Assembly: GCA_034436335.1 (NCBI GenBank)
Contig: DAOTVO010000008.1
Location: 1 to 64,000, forward strand
Reading direction: 5' to 3'
Length of the DNA stretch: 64,000 nt
From: UBA877 sp034436335
GTDB taxonomy: Bacteria > Chloroflexota > Anaerolineae > Anaerolineales > Villigracilaceae
The position numbers were made by a program, and so were the translations under genes. Shown piece by piece: positions 41,856 through 50,499 of this stretch (positions are counted from its first letter, which is position 1; every line of letters begins with the position of its first letter). The notes under the pieces are model-generated. The model was not told the DNA's origin. It searched no databases and was given only the letters and a program-made list of their open reading frames with translations.

Positions 41856-44345
41856 ATGTCACGTAACCGCTTTATGCTGGTTCTTGGTGTGCTGGTCGTT
41901 GCCAGTATGATTTTGTCCGCCTGCGGCGGCAAGACGGCTACCCCCACTCCCGCCACGACGGAAGAACCCACTCCCCCGCCCGTTACCCGCAAGGGCGCGT
42001 GGGTGGACCGCATCGTCTTCACCGGCATTGACCAGGCCGAGGCTGCGGTGACCCAACTGCAGGCCGGTCAGATTGATATCTACGCTTACAGCGTATCTGA
42101 CCCCAATATCTTCGAGACCGTCAAGTCGGATCCGAAACTGTCTTACACCACTGCGTTTGGTTCCTACACCGAACTGACCTTCAACCCCGCCGGGCCCGAA
42201 TTTCAAGACGGACGCCTCAACCCCTTTGCGGTGGCCAAGATTCGTGAAGCCATGAACTGGCTGGTGGATCGCAACTACATCGCTCAGGAAATCTACGGTG
42301 GTCTGGCCAACGTCAAGTACACCTCGCTCAACAGCGCCTTCCCGGATTATGCCCGCTACGTGGACACCGTGCGCGCCATCGAAGCCAAGTACGCCTACAA
42401 TCCTGAAAAGGCCAACGAGGTGGTCACCGCTGAAATGACCGCCCTGGGTGCTGAACTGGTGGATGGCAAGTGGGTTTACAAGGGTCAGCCGGTCGTCCTC
42501 ATCGGCATCATCCGCACCGAGGACGAGCGCACGCAGATCGGTGATTACTTCGCCAGCCAACTTGAAAGCATCGGCTTTACCGTGGATCGCCAGTACAAGA
42601 CCCGCTCCGAAGCCTCCCCGATTTGGATTCGCTCCAACCCGGCGGATGGCTTGTGGCACTTCTATACCGGCGGCTGGATTACCACTGCTGTGAGCCGCGA
42701 CGACGCCACCAACTTCGGCTTCTTCTATACCAACCTGGGCTCTGGCTCCCCGCTGTGGCAGGCCTACGTCAACAGCGAAGAGTACTACAACATCGCCTCC
42801 CGCCTGTGGACCAATGACTTTACCTCCATGGAAGAGCGCGGTGAACTGTTCGCCAAAGCCCTTATGATGGCTAACGAAGAGTCGCAGCGCGTTTGGTTGG
42901 CTGACCAGGTCTCCTTCTCGCCGCAATCTGCCAACCTGGAAGTTACCTACGACCTGGCCGGCGGCGTGGCTGGCGCTGTGATCTACCCCTACACCATCCG
43001 CTTCAAGGGTCAGGAAGGCGGCACTGTCCGCTGGGCGCAACCCGGCGTGTTGGTTGACCCCTGGAACCCGATCGGTGGTTCGAACTGGGTCTATGACACC
43101 ACCGTCTATCGCGCCACCACCGACTACGCTACCATTCCGGATCCTTACACCGGCTTGGCTTGGCCGCAGCGCATCGAAAGCGCGACCGTCACCGCCAAGA
43201 CCGGCCTGCCGATCGCCAAGACCCTCGACTGGGTCAATCTCGAGTTCGCAGATGAGATCGCCGTCCCGGCCGATGCCTGGGCTGACTGGGATGCCACCAC
43301 GCAGACCTTCATCCCTGCTGGCGAGGGCAAGACCGCCAACATCAAGTCCACCGTCGTCTATGAAGCCGACCTGTTCGACAAGATGACCTGGCACGATGGC
43401 TCGCCGCTCTCGATCGGCGACTTCGTTATGGCCATGATTATGAGCTTCGACACGGCTAAGCCTGAAAGCGCCATCTACGATGAAGCGGCTGTCCCCAATT
43501 TCGAGGCCTTCATGTCCTACTTCAAGGGCGTCAAGATCGTTTCCACCAGCCCGCTGACCATTGAAACCTATGTTGACCAGTACTACCTGGATGCGGAAGC
43601 CAACGTCTGGGCTTGGTTCCCGAACTACTCCTATGGCACCGCTTCCTGGCATGCTCTGACCCTGGGTATCCAGGCTGAGGCGGATGGCAAACTGGCCTTC
43701 ACTGCCGACAAGGCGGAAGCCAACAGCGTGGAGTGGATGTCTTACATCAGCGGCCCGAGCCTCGAAATCTTAGAGACCTACCTGGCTGCCGATGTCGCCA
43801 GCCCCTTCATCCCCTACGCCCCGACTCTGGGTCAGTATGTCACGGCTGAAGAAGCTGCGGCCCGCTTCGCCAACCTGCAGGCCTGGTACAATGTCCATCA
43901 TCACCTGTGGGTAGGCACCGGCCCGTTCTATCTGGAAGCTGTCTTCCCGATTGAAGGCTCGGTTGTTTTGGCCCGCAATGAGAACTTCCCCGACATGGCC
44001 GACAAATGGGCGCGCTTCGTTGCCCCGAAGATCGGCGTTGTAGATGTCACCGGCCCGGCCAATGTCACCATTGGCACGGATGCCACCTTCGATGTCTTTG
44101 TGACCTACGAAGATGCTCCTTACCCGCAGGCAGAAATTTCCGGCGTGAAGTTCCTGCTCTTCGATGCCAACGGCAACCTGGTCGCCAAGGGCGATGCCAC
44201 GGCTGTTGCTGATGGGCAGTATCAGGTCGTCTTGCCCACCACCGGTCTGGCAAGTGGATCCAACAAGATCGAAGTGGCGGTGACCTCTAAAGTTGTGAGC
44301 ATCCCGTTCTTCGGTACCTTTGAGTTTGTCACGGCTGCTCCATAA
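41856..44345 (+). CDS. ABC substrate-binding lipoprotein, family-5 domain circularly permuted, plus Ig-like domain
   Basis: 829 aa; GGAGGAG precedes the ATG. Lipobox MILSACGG. Residues 48-385 match the usual second half of family-5 proteins (DRIVFTGIDQAEAAVTQLQAGQIDIYA, IREAMNWLVDRNYIAQEIYG, QLESIGFTV). Residues 388-722 match the usual first half (TVRWAQPGVLVDPWNPIGGSNWVYD, MTWHDGSPLSIGDFVMAM, GTGPFYLEAV, VLARNENFPDMADKW). In the neighbour at 39721 these halves are in normal order. The C-terminal 104 aa look like an Ig/beta-sandwich domain (VTIGTDATFDVFVTYEDAPY). It should serve the permeases downstream. A strong hairpin after it suggests higher expression than the membrane genes. Confidence 0.8.
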   Translation: MSRNRFMLVLGVLVVASMILSACGGKTATPTPATTEEPTPPPVTRKGAWVDRIVFTGIDQAEAAVTQLQAGQIDIYAYSVSDPNIFETVKSDPKLSYTTAFGSYTELTFNPAGPEFQDGRLNPFAVAKIREAMNWLVDRNYIAQEIYGGLANVKYTSLNSAFPDYARYVDTVRAIEAKYAYNPEKANEVVTAEMTALGAELVDGKWVYKGQPVVLIGIIRTEDERTQIGDYFASQLESIGFTVDRQYKTRSEASPIWIRSNPADGLWHFYTGGWITTAVSRDDATNFGFFYTNLGSGSPLWQAYVNSEEYYNIASRLWTNDFTSMEERGELFAKALMMANEESQRVWLADQVSFSPQSANLEVTYDLAGGVAGAVIYPYTIRFKGQEGGTVRWAQPGVLVDPWNPIGGSNWVYDTTVYRATTDYATIPDPYTGLAWPQRIESATVTAKTGLPIAKTLDWVNLEFADEIAVPADAWADWDATTQTFIPAGEGKTANIKSTVVYEADLFDKMTWHDGSPLSIGDFVMAMIMSFDTAKPESAIYDEAAVPNFEAFMSYFKGVKIVSTSPLTIETYVDQYYLDAEANVWAWFPNYSYGTASWHALTLGIQAEADGKLAFTADKAEANSVEWMSYISGPSLEILETYLAADVASPFIPYAPTLGQYVTAEEAAARFANLQAWYNVHHHLWVGTGPFYLEAVFPIEGSVVLARNENFPDMADKWARFVAPKIGVVDVTGPANVTIGTDATFDVFVTYEDAPYPQAEISGVKFLLFDANGNLVAKGDATAVADGQYQVVLPTTGLASGSNKIEVAVTSKVVSIPFFGTFEFVTAAP

Positions 44346-44360
44346 GCAGTTTGCAATTTG

Positions 44361-44398
44361 AAATCTGGCAGGGGATATTTTCCCCTGCCAGATTTTTA
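44361..44398 (+). terminator. Strong intra-operon hairpin after the binding-protein gene
   Basis: A 15-bp perfect stem: AAATCTGGCAGGGGA, loop TATTT, TCCCCTGCCAGATTT, then TT. Typical partial terminator or mRNA-stability element between binding protein and permeases. Confidence 0.85.
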
Positions 44399-44421
44399 TC
44401 ATCTACTTGGAAAGGCAACCC

Positions 44422-45567
44422 ATGAGCGAAGAGACGCAGACTGTAAAAACTAAATCAAAGGCGGTGCCGAGCAAGAAACCCCAAAGCACGTTTGATCGTG
44501 TGGCTCGTTATGCGGGTATCCGCTTTATCACGCTTTTTCTTACTGTTGTTGTGGGCGTATTTCTGACCATCATCATTGCCAATATGGGCGGCTATGTGGA
44601 TGATATCCGTCGCGGTGATATCCAAGAACAGTATCAACAGGCTGCTATTTTGAATCCTGCCATTAAAGCCTTGCCGCCCGAAGAACGTCAGGCATGGATT
44701 GATCAGCAAATTCAACTGGCTTATAAGAAATATGGCTTGGATAAGCCTTTTATTGTGCGCACGTTTATTTTTCTAAAAGATGCTCTTACTTTGAACCTCG
44801 GGCGTTCGCAAAATATGTCGAGCGATACAGGCTCGCGGCAGGTACGCCTGATTATCCTTGAACGTATTCCGCCGACCCTGATCTTGTTTGGGACGGTTGG
44901 CTTAATTCTTTTCTTTGTCGAATTGTTTTTCGCTCTGTTTCTCTCGCGGCGTTACGGCAGCCTGCTCGATAAAATTGTGGTGACGCTGGCTCCGATGAGC
45001 GCTGCGCCTGGCTGGTTCTATGGGATTTTTCTCATCCTTATCTTTGCCGCCTTGTTGAGAATCTTGCCTTTTGGCGGTATGGTGGATGCGCCGCCTCCGC
45101 CGCGCTGGTCGTTTGAGTACTTTGTTAGTTTACTCAAACATATGATTCTCCCAACGATGGCTATTGCGGCCAATCAGGTGATCATCAATACCTATTCTTG
45201 GCGCACTTTCTTCATGATTTACTCCAGTGAGGATTATGTGGAAATGGCAAAGGCAAAGGGCCTGACTTCTCGAAATATCGAGCGCCGTTATGTTCTCCGC
45301 CCAACCTTGCCGACGATTGTGACCTCATTCGCCTTTGTTCTCATTGGCATTTGGACAGGCGCTCCCATCTTCGAAACCGTTTTCAATTGGCCCGGTCTTG
45401 GACGTCAGATTTTCATGGCCGTTGGTTTGTTTGATATTCCCGTGATTGTTGGCGAAACGGTTATCTTTGCCTACTTGTTGGCAATCACGCTATTTGTCTT
45501 GGACTTCATCTATGCCCTGGTTGACCCGCGTGTGAAGGTCGGTGGGCAGGGAGGCGCACAGGCATGA
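44422..45567 (+). CDS. ABC-transporter permease, DppB/OppB type
   Basis: 381 aa. First membrane helix FITLFLTVVVGVFLTIIIANMGG, then an extracytoplasmic stretch of about 100 residues, larger than usual (VDDIRRGDIQEQYQQ...IQLAYKKYGLDKPF), then the permease core with the coupling-helix motif EDYVEMAKAKGLTSRNIERRYVLRPTLPTIVTSFAF and NWPGLGRQIFMA. The ATG at 44422 has GGAAAGG upstream. Overlaps the next gene by 4 nt (ATGA). Confidence 0.92.
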   Translation: MSEETQTVKTKSKAVPSKKPQSTFDRVARYAGIRFITLFLTVVVGVFLTIIIANMGGYVDDIRRGDIQEQYQQAAILNPAIKALPPEERQAWIDQQIQLAYKKYGLDKPFIVRTFIFLKDALTLNLGRSQNMSSDTGSRQVRLIILERIPPTLILFGTVGLILFFVELFFALFLSRRYGSLLDKIVVTLAPMSAAPGWFYGIFLILIFAALLRILPFGGMVDAPPPPRWSFEYFVSLLKHMILPTMAIAANQVIINTYSWRTFFMIYSSEDYVEMAKAKGLTSRNIERRYVLRPTLPTIVTSFAFVLIGIWTGAPIFETVFNWPGLGRQIFMAVGLFDIPVIVGETVIFAYLLAITLFVLDFIYALVDPRVKVGGQGGAQA

Positions 45568-46910
45568 AAGCGTTGCAGAAAAATTTGCGGGAACTTTTCC
45601 GCTACCCGTCCGCAGTCTTTGGCGTCTCGATCGTTTTGCTTCTCATCCTCGTGGCAATCTATGCCATGATTGCCATCCCATATGATGAGGCAATAAGAAT
45701 GTGGCGCGGCGGCGAAGATGTTTGGTATCAGAACCCCAAGAATGTTCCTCCGGAATGGACCAATCTCTTCCGCTCCAAGAAATTACCCACCTCGTTTGTT
45801 CTTAACAGCGCTGATGGCACTGCCGAGAAGGTGGTTGAGGAAGGCACATCCCAAACAACAATTACTCTTACGTATACTTTCGATTACCAGTATGACGCCT
45901 TCCCCCAGGAGATGATTTTCTATTTCAAGTCCACGCATGTGGCCAAGCAGCCTTACGTTTCGATTACTTGGTTTACGCCGGATGGACGTGAAATTCGTGT
46001 TGCGGATTATGCTATCTCGAATTCAGACACATTCCGCTTTTCCCAGAACAACAAACTAAAACGCCGTTTGGGGGGGCAGTTCCCGCAAGTTGGCCTTTTC
46101 ATGGACCCAAATTCTGACCCTGCCAATCCGCTCGCGTTGCGCGGCGTCTATAAAATTGTGGTAACTGTTTTTAGTTTTGAAAAAGATGTTACTGTTGACG
46201 ATAAGTTTGTTCTTCATGGACAGGTGCACGGTTGGGCGGGCACCGACCATCGCCGTCGCGACCTTGGCGTTGCTATCCTGTGGGGAACGCCCATTGCGCT
46301 CATGTTTGGCCTGGTTGCGGCCATGGGCACAAGTGTTCTGACCATGCTCATCTCGGCTATTGGCACTTGGTATGGCGGCTGGGTAGATGAGGTCATCCAG
46401 CGCATCACTGGCGTCAATCTCGTCATCCCCTTCTTGCCGATTCTCATCATGATAGGTACTTTCTATTCCAGAAGCATCTGGATTATCCTGGGCGCAACGA
46501 TTGCTTTGAGCATTTTCGGCTCCGGAATCGTCACCTTCCGCTCGGTATTTCTCCAGGTCAAAGAGTCACCTTACATCGAAGCCGCCCGCTCTTACGGCGC
46601 CAGCAACTGGCGCATCATCACGAGGTACCTGATGCCGCGCATTATCCCGATGCTCATCCCCGGTTTGGTGACTGCCATCCCCGGTTACGTCTTTCTCGAA
46701 GCCTCACTGGCTGTGCTTGGCCTGGGCGACCCTGTCTTGCCCACTTGGGGAAAGATTATCAACGATGCTCAAGCGAACGGTGCTCTCTATCAGGGCTTGT
46801 ACTACTGGGTACTTGAGCCGGCGGTGTTGCTGATGATTACAGGTTTGGCGTTTGCAATGCTTGGCTTCTCTTTGGACCGCATCTTCAATCCGAGATTGCG
46901 AGGTCAGTAA
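45564..46910 (+). CDS. ABC-transporter permease, DppC/OppC type, with large external domain
   Basis: 448 aa against about 300 for the family. Helix 1 (VFGVSIVLLLILVAIYAMIAI) is followed by about 180 residues outside the membrane with a beta-rich pattern (TITLTYTFDYQYDAFPQEMIFYFKS, PYVSITWFTPDGREIRVADYAI). Then comes GTDHRRRDLGVAILWG, the usual entry to the transport core, the coupling motif SPYIEAARSYGASNWRIITRYLMPRIIPML and GLGDPVLPTWGKIIND. The inserted domain may dock the permuted binding protein. Stop and next start overlap by 1 nt. Confidence 0.92.
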   Translation: MKALQKNLRELFRYPSAVFGVSIVLLLILVAIYAMIAIPYDEAIRMWRGGEDVWYQNPKNVPPEWTNLFRSKKLPTSFVLNSADGTAEKVVEEGTSQTTITLTYTFDYQYDAFPQEMIFYFKSTHVAKQPYVSITWFTPDGREIRVADYAISNSDTFRFSQNNKLKRRLGGQFPQVGLFMDPNSDPANPLALRGVYKIVVTVFSFEKDVTVDDKFVLHGQVHGWAGTDHRRRDLGVAILWGTPIALMFGLVAAMGTSVLTMLISAIGTWYGGWVDEVIQRITGVNLVIPFLPILIMIGTFYSRSIWIILGATIALSIFGSGIVTFRSVFLQVKESPYIEAARSYGASNWRIITRYLMPRIIPMLIPGLVTAIPGYVFLEASLAVLGLGDPVLPTWGKIINDAQANGALYQGLYYWVLEPAVLLMITGLAFAMLGFSLDRIFNPRLRGQ

Positions 46911-47872
46911 TGGCAACGAACAACGATAAACTTTTGCGTGTTGAAAATCTTATTCTTCACTTCCGCACAACGTTTGGGGTTGTGCAGGCAGTGGATGGTA
47001 TCGATTTTTCGCTCGACAGCAATCGCGCTGTAGTGATCTTGGGCGAAAGCGGCTGCGGCAAAACCTCTCTGGCAAAAGCTATTCTGCGTTTGCTTCCCCG
47101 CAATGTTGCCCAATATACCGGAAAAGTCTACTTGAACGGTACAGACGTTATGGCCTTCAACGATGAGGAGTTTCGCCAAAATGTGCGCTGGGTAGGCATG
47201 AGCCTCGTCCCGCAGGCGGCGATGAACTCACTCAACCCGGTCATCCGTGTCGGCGACCAGGTGGCCGAACCGGCCATGATTCACCTCGGCATCAAAAAGG
47301 AAGAGGCGCTCAATCTGGCTAAACAGATGTTCCAGCATGTGGGCGTGCCGGTGGACTTCCTCAGCCGCTACCCCTTTGAACTCTCCGGCGGCATGCGTCA
47401 GCGCGTGGCCATCGCAATGGCCTTGGTCACCTCACCCAGCCTGATCGTCCTTGACGAACCGACCAGCGCTCTTGACCTGTTGACTCAGGCCAACATTTTC
47501 AACGTTCTGAAGCGCATCAAGAAGGAACTGGGCACCAGTTTCATCCTGATTACCCACGACATCGCTACCTCGAGCGAATTGGCCGATGAAGTTGCCATCA
47601 TGTACGCCGGTCAAATTGTGGAAACCGGCCATGCCAAAGACTTCTTCCCTGCCCCGTTGCATCCATATGCGCAGATGTTGATGGCCAGTGTGCCGCGCCT
47701 GCGTGCTGACCAGGACCCCGAATTTATCACCGGCCAGCCGCCGAGCCTGATTAATCTGCCGACTTCGTGCCGCTTTGCCCCGCGTTGTCCGAAGCGCTTT
47801 GATAAATGCGACCAGGACCCGCCGGTGATCGAAAAAGACGGGCGCAAAGTCAAATGCTGGCTGTATGCATAG
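46910..47872 (+). CDS. ABC-transporter ATPase, DppD/OppD type
   Basis: 320 aa. Walker A GESGCGKTSLAKA, Q-loop SLVPQAAMNSLNP, signature ELSGGMRQRVAIAMAL, Walker B LIVLDEPTSALD, and the C-terminal oligopeptide-type extension with Cys residues (SCRFAPRCPKRFDKCDQDPP) that in related proteins can bind an iron-sulfur cluster. Energises import with the ATPase encoded next. Confidence 0.95.
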   Translation: MATNNDKLLRVENLILHFRTTFGVVQAVDGIDFSLDSNRAVVILGESGCGKTSLAKAILRLLPRNVAQYTGKVYLNGTDVMAFNDEEFRQNVRWVGMSLVPQAAMNSLNPVIRVGDQVAEPAMIHLGIKKEEALNLAKQMFQHVGVPVDFLSRYPFELSGGMRQRVAIAMALVTSPSLIVLDEPTSALDLLTQANIFNVLKRIKKELGTSFILITHDIATSSELADEVAIMYAGQIVETGHAKDFFPAPLHPYAQMLMASVPRLRADQDPEFITGQPPSLINLPTSCRFAPRCPKRFDKCDQDPPVIEKDGRKVKCWLYA

Positions 47873-47882
47873 GAGAAACAAA

Positions 47883-48905
47883 ATGGCAGAAACACAAACA
47901 GTTCAAACCGGTGAAACGAAGAGCGACATGCGCAAGGTGTTGCTTTCCATCCAGAACCTGCGTGTTTGGTTCGAACTGCGGCGCTTTGGTTTTGGCGTGG
48001 CAGGCTATGTACGCGCTGTTGACGATGTCAGTTTCGACCTGCACGTGGGCGAGGCTATTGCGGTGGTGGGTGAGAGCGGCTGCGGCAAGTCCAGCCTGAT
48101 GAAAACTATTCTGGGTCTCTACCGCCCGCGCGAAGGCCGCGTCGTTTTCGATGACCAGGTCATCAGCGAAATGGGCCGCAAAGGCCTCAACTGGTACCGC
48201 GCCCAGGTCGGTTACATTCAGCAGGACCCGTATGGGGCGTTGCCGCCCTTCATGAGCCTCCAGCGCATCCTTGACGAGCCGCTGGTGATTGGCGGTATAC
48301 GCAACAAAGAAGAACGTATGGCGCGCATCCACAAGGTGCTCAGCGAAGTCAAAATGCACCCTGTCGAAGACTTCCTGCCCAAGTTCCCGCACATGCTCTC
48401 CGGCGGTCAGCAGCAGCGCACAGTCATCGCCCGCGCCATGATTCGCGAGCCAAAACTCATCGTGGCCGACGAACCGGTCTCGATGCTGGATGCTTCGGTG
48501 CGCGTCGAAATTCTGAAACTGCTGCGCGGTTTGCAGGAGTCTCACAACCTCTCGTTCATCTACATCACCCATGACCTTTCGACGGTGAAGTATTTCTCCG
48601 AGCGCATCTTTGTTATGTATGCCGGCAAACTGGTCGAAAAAGGCCCCATCGGCAAGATTCTCAAGAATCCCTTGCATCCTTACACTTTCGCCCTCATGGC
48701 TGCCACCTCCGACCCGGACGCCCGCAACGCCGATACGTACAAAGAAGTGCCTCCCGGCGAACCGCCCAGTTTGGTCAAGCCGCCGGCCGGCTGCCGCTTC
48801 CATCCGCGCTGCTCGCGCATCATTCAAGGTCTGTGCGACCAACAGGAACCGCCCGAATTCGAGCCGGAACCCAATCATCAGGTGCAGTGCTGGTTGTACC
48901 AATGA
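47883..48905 (+). CDS. ABC-transporter ATPase, DppF/OppF type
   Basis: 340 aa. Walker A GESGCGKSSLMKTI, Q-loop GYIQQDPYGALPP, signature MLSGGQQQRTVIARAM, Walker B LIVADEPVSMLDASVR, C-terminal Cys region GCRFHPRCSRIIQGLCDQQEPP. Pairs with the DppD-type subunit. AGGAG precedes the ATG at 47883. Confidence 0.95.
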   Translation: MAETQTVQTGETKSDMRKVLLSIQNLRVWFELRRFGFGVAGYVRAVDDVSFDLHVGEAIAVVGESGCGKSSLMKTILGLYRPREGRVVFDDQVISEMGRKGLNWYRAQVGYIQQDPYGALPPFMSLQRILDEPLVIGGIRNKEERMARIHKVLSEVKMHPVEDFLPKFPHMLSGGQQQRTVIARAMIREPKLIVADEPVSMLDASVRVEILKLLRGLQESHNLSFIYITHDLSTVKYFSERIFVMYAGKLVEKGPIGKILKNPLHPYTFALMAATSDPDARNADTYKEVPPGEPPSLVKPPAGCRFHPRCSRIIQGLCDQQEPPEFEPEPNHQVQCWLYQ

Positions 48906-49141
48906 ATTTGGAAGACGAAAAAAGACCTTTGAGAATGATTGTGATCGGCTTCGTGCTGGTCACAGCAGGCATGGTATTGCCTTTCCTGATGCAACTCGGC
49001 ATCATTGACCTGACCAGAATGCCAGGCGTGACGGGCTTTTTGCTGGCCTTTCTCACCTACGGTGCTTCGGTGGCCGGCCTCTTCCTGGGTTTCATCGGCG
49101 CAGCCACTTACGTCAAAATGCAGCGTGATAAGGATAAGTAA
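48902..49141 (+). CDS. Small two-helix membrane protein ending the transporter operon
   Basis: 79 aa, ATG overlapping the ATPase stop (ATGA). MNLEDEKRPLR, then two helices (MIVIGFVLVTAGMVLPFLMQLGII, GFLLAFLTYGASVAGLFLGFIGAATYV) and a charged tail. Not recognised. The overlap says it belongs to the operon; it could be an accessory subunit. A strong terminator follows. Confidence 0.7.
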   Translation: MNLEDEKRPLRMIVIGFVLVTAGMVLPFLMQLGIIDLTRMPGVTGFLLAFLTYGASVAGLFLGFIGAATYVKMQRDKDK

Positions 49142-49153
49142 AACTGTACTTTC

Positions 49154-49186
49154 AACTTGCCCTGCCTCGTTGGCAGGGCAAGTTTT
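49154..49186 (+). terminator. Terminator of the transporter operon
   Basis: AACTTGCCCTGCC, loop TCGTT, GGCAGGGCAAGTT, then TT: a 13-bp perfect stem. Confidence 0.85.
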
Positions 49187-49283
49187 AACTCAACAGATGG
49201 ATTGTTTTTCTCTCCCTGGCCTTTGCAACGCCCGGCCTGCGTAAAACCGTGCTACAATCGAGAAAAACAGGCAAGAGAACCCC

Positions 49284-50327
49284 ATGGCAAAATACCGCAT
49301 CCTGATTGTTGAAGACCAGCGCGAAGTCAGCCGCCTTCTGCGCTCGGCTCTCGAAACCCTCGAATACGACCTGGAAGTGGTGGAAATCCCCTCCGGGGAA
49401 GAAGCCATCCTCGATAGTTCGCGTCACAAAGTAGACTTGCTCGTTGCAGATTACCGCCTGCCGGGCATTACTGGCCTGGAATTGATGCAAAAAGTGCGCG
49501 TCCACCATCCTCAAGCCAAAATCCTGCTCATCACCGGCCAGTCGGACCCCAAAATACGCAAACTCATCGCTGAAGCGGGAGCGGACGGCGTTTTTATCAA
49601 ACCCGTCGTCATGGCCGACTTTCTGGATGCCGTCGAGCGTCACCTCGGCCTGGTGGAAACTCTCCTGCCGCCCGAACCGATTGCTCCTGAAAACAGCAGC
49701 AGCAACTGCCGCCTGCCGGACCTGCTGGTGGATTTGCGCCACAAACTCTCCGCCCTTTCCGTCATGCTAATGGACGACACCGGACATATCCTCGCCCGGG
49801 CCGGAGACCTCCCCGACGCCAATGCCGAGACCACCCTCATTTCCTCCCTGCTGGCCATGAACAGCGCCGGGCAGAAAGTTTCCCGCCTCATCGGACAAAA
49901 GGATATTTCCAACTGGGTGGTCTTCGATGGCGGCGAATATGACCTGATATTTGCGCCGGTCGGCGCTCAACATTCCATGCTGGTCCTCGGCAAGAGAATT
50001 GCCGAAGAAAAACGCATTTTGGAGGCCATGCGTCACTTCTCCACCATGCGGCCGCTTATCGAAAATGCTATTGCGAAAATGACGCTGCCCCAGGGAAAGA
50101 AGGCCGAAGCCTATCAGGAGCCGGCCACGACCCCGCTCGAAGTTGTTGAGCAAAACCTGCGCGAACTCGAACCGCTCCTGAAGGGCAAGAAGAAACTCAA
50201 GACGGCGGAATTGAACCAGTTTTGGGACGAAGCCGCCGACAAGTATCCCGCCCCCGCCAAACCCGATATGCTCTCTTACGAACAAGCCAAACAACTCGGC
50301 CTCGCTCCTGAAGACGATGAGACTTGA
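49284..50327 (+). CDS. Response regulator: receiver plus roadblock/LC7-like domain
   Basis: 347 aa. Receiver (ILIVEDQREVSRLLR, D56 in LLVADYRLPG, LLITGQSD, FIKPV). Residues about 145-235 form a roadblock/LC7-like domain (LVDLRHKLSALSVMLMDDTGHILARAGDL, NWVVFDGGEYDLIFAPVGAQHSMLVLGKRI), the module of small-GTPase regulators. A charged helical tail follows. No DNA-binding domain, so it likely acts by protein contacts. No GTPase gene is adjacent. It parallels the receiver-roadblock part of the 17271-18884 protein. TACAAT lies 26 nt upstream. Confidence 0.82.
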   Translation: MAKYRILIVEDQREVSRLLRSALETLEYDLEVVEIPSGEEAILDSSRHKVDLLVADYRLPGITGLELMQKVRVHHPQAKILLITGQSDPKIRKLIAEAGADGVFIKPVVMADFLDAVERHLGLVETLLPPEPIAPENSSSNCRLPDLLVDLRHKLSALSVMLMDDTGHILARAGDLPDANAETTLISSLLAMNSAGQKVSRLIGQKDISNWVVFDGGEYDLIFAPVGAQHSMLVLGKRIAEEKRILEAMRHFSTMRPLIENAIAKMTLPQGKKAEAYQEPATTPLEVVEQNLRELEPLLKGKKKLKTAELNQFWDEAADKYPAPAKPDMLSYEQAKQLGLAPEDDET

Positions 50328-50329
50328 TA

Positions 50330-50358
50330 TTGTCTCAGCCGCGGGGCTGTGATACAAT
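50330..50358 (+). promoter_or_regulatory. Promoter of tRNA-Gln
   Basis: TTGTCT, 17-nt spacer, TACAAT at 50353-50358, 11 nt before the tRNA. Confidence 0.6.
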
Positions 50359-50369
50359 TGCGCCCGCTC

Positions 50370-50440
50370 TGGGGCGTGGTGCAATGGCAGCACACCAGAC
50401 TTTGGATCTGTGGATCTTGGTTCGAATCCAGGCGCCCCAG
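50370..50440 (+). tRNA. tRNA-Gln, anticodon TTG
   Basis: Acceptor TGGGGCG/CGCCCCA, D-arm GTGC-AATGGCA-GCAC, anticodon stem CCAGA with loop CTTTGGA, T-arm CTTGG-TTCGAAT-CCAGG, discriminator G. 71 nt, no encoded CCA. The last pair of the anticodon stem is C-T. Confidence 0.93.
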
Positions 50441-50452
50441 CCTGATGAAAAT

Positions 50453-50473
50453 CCCGCGCTCAGGCGGGTTTTT
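50453..50473 (+). terminator. Terminator after tRNA-Gln
   Basis: CCCGC, loop GCTCAG, GCGGG, TTTTT. Confidence 0.75.
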
Positions 50474-50499
50474 CTCTCTGTCTTGCAAGGGAGTGGGCC

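Noticed and set aside
49187..50300. Long open frames opposite the receiver-roadblock gene
   Set aside because: No family motifs and composition typical of antisense frames; the plus-strand gene has receiver residues.
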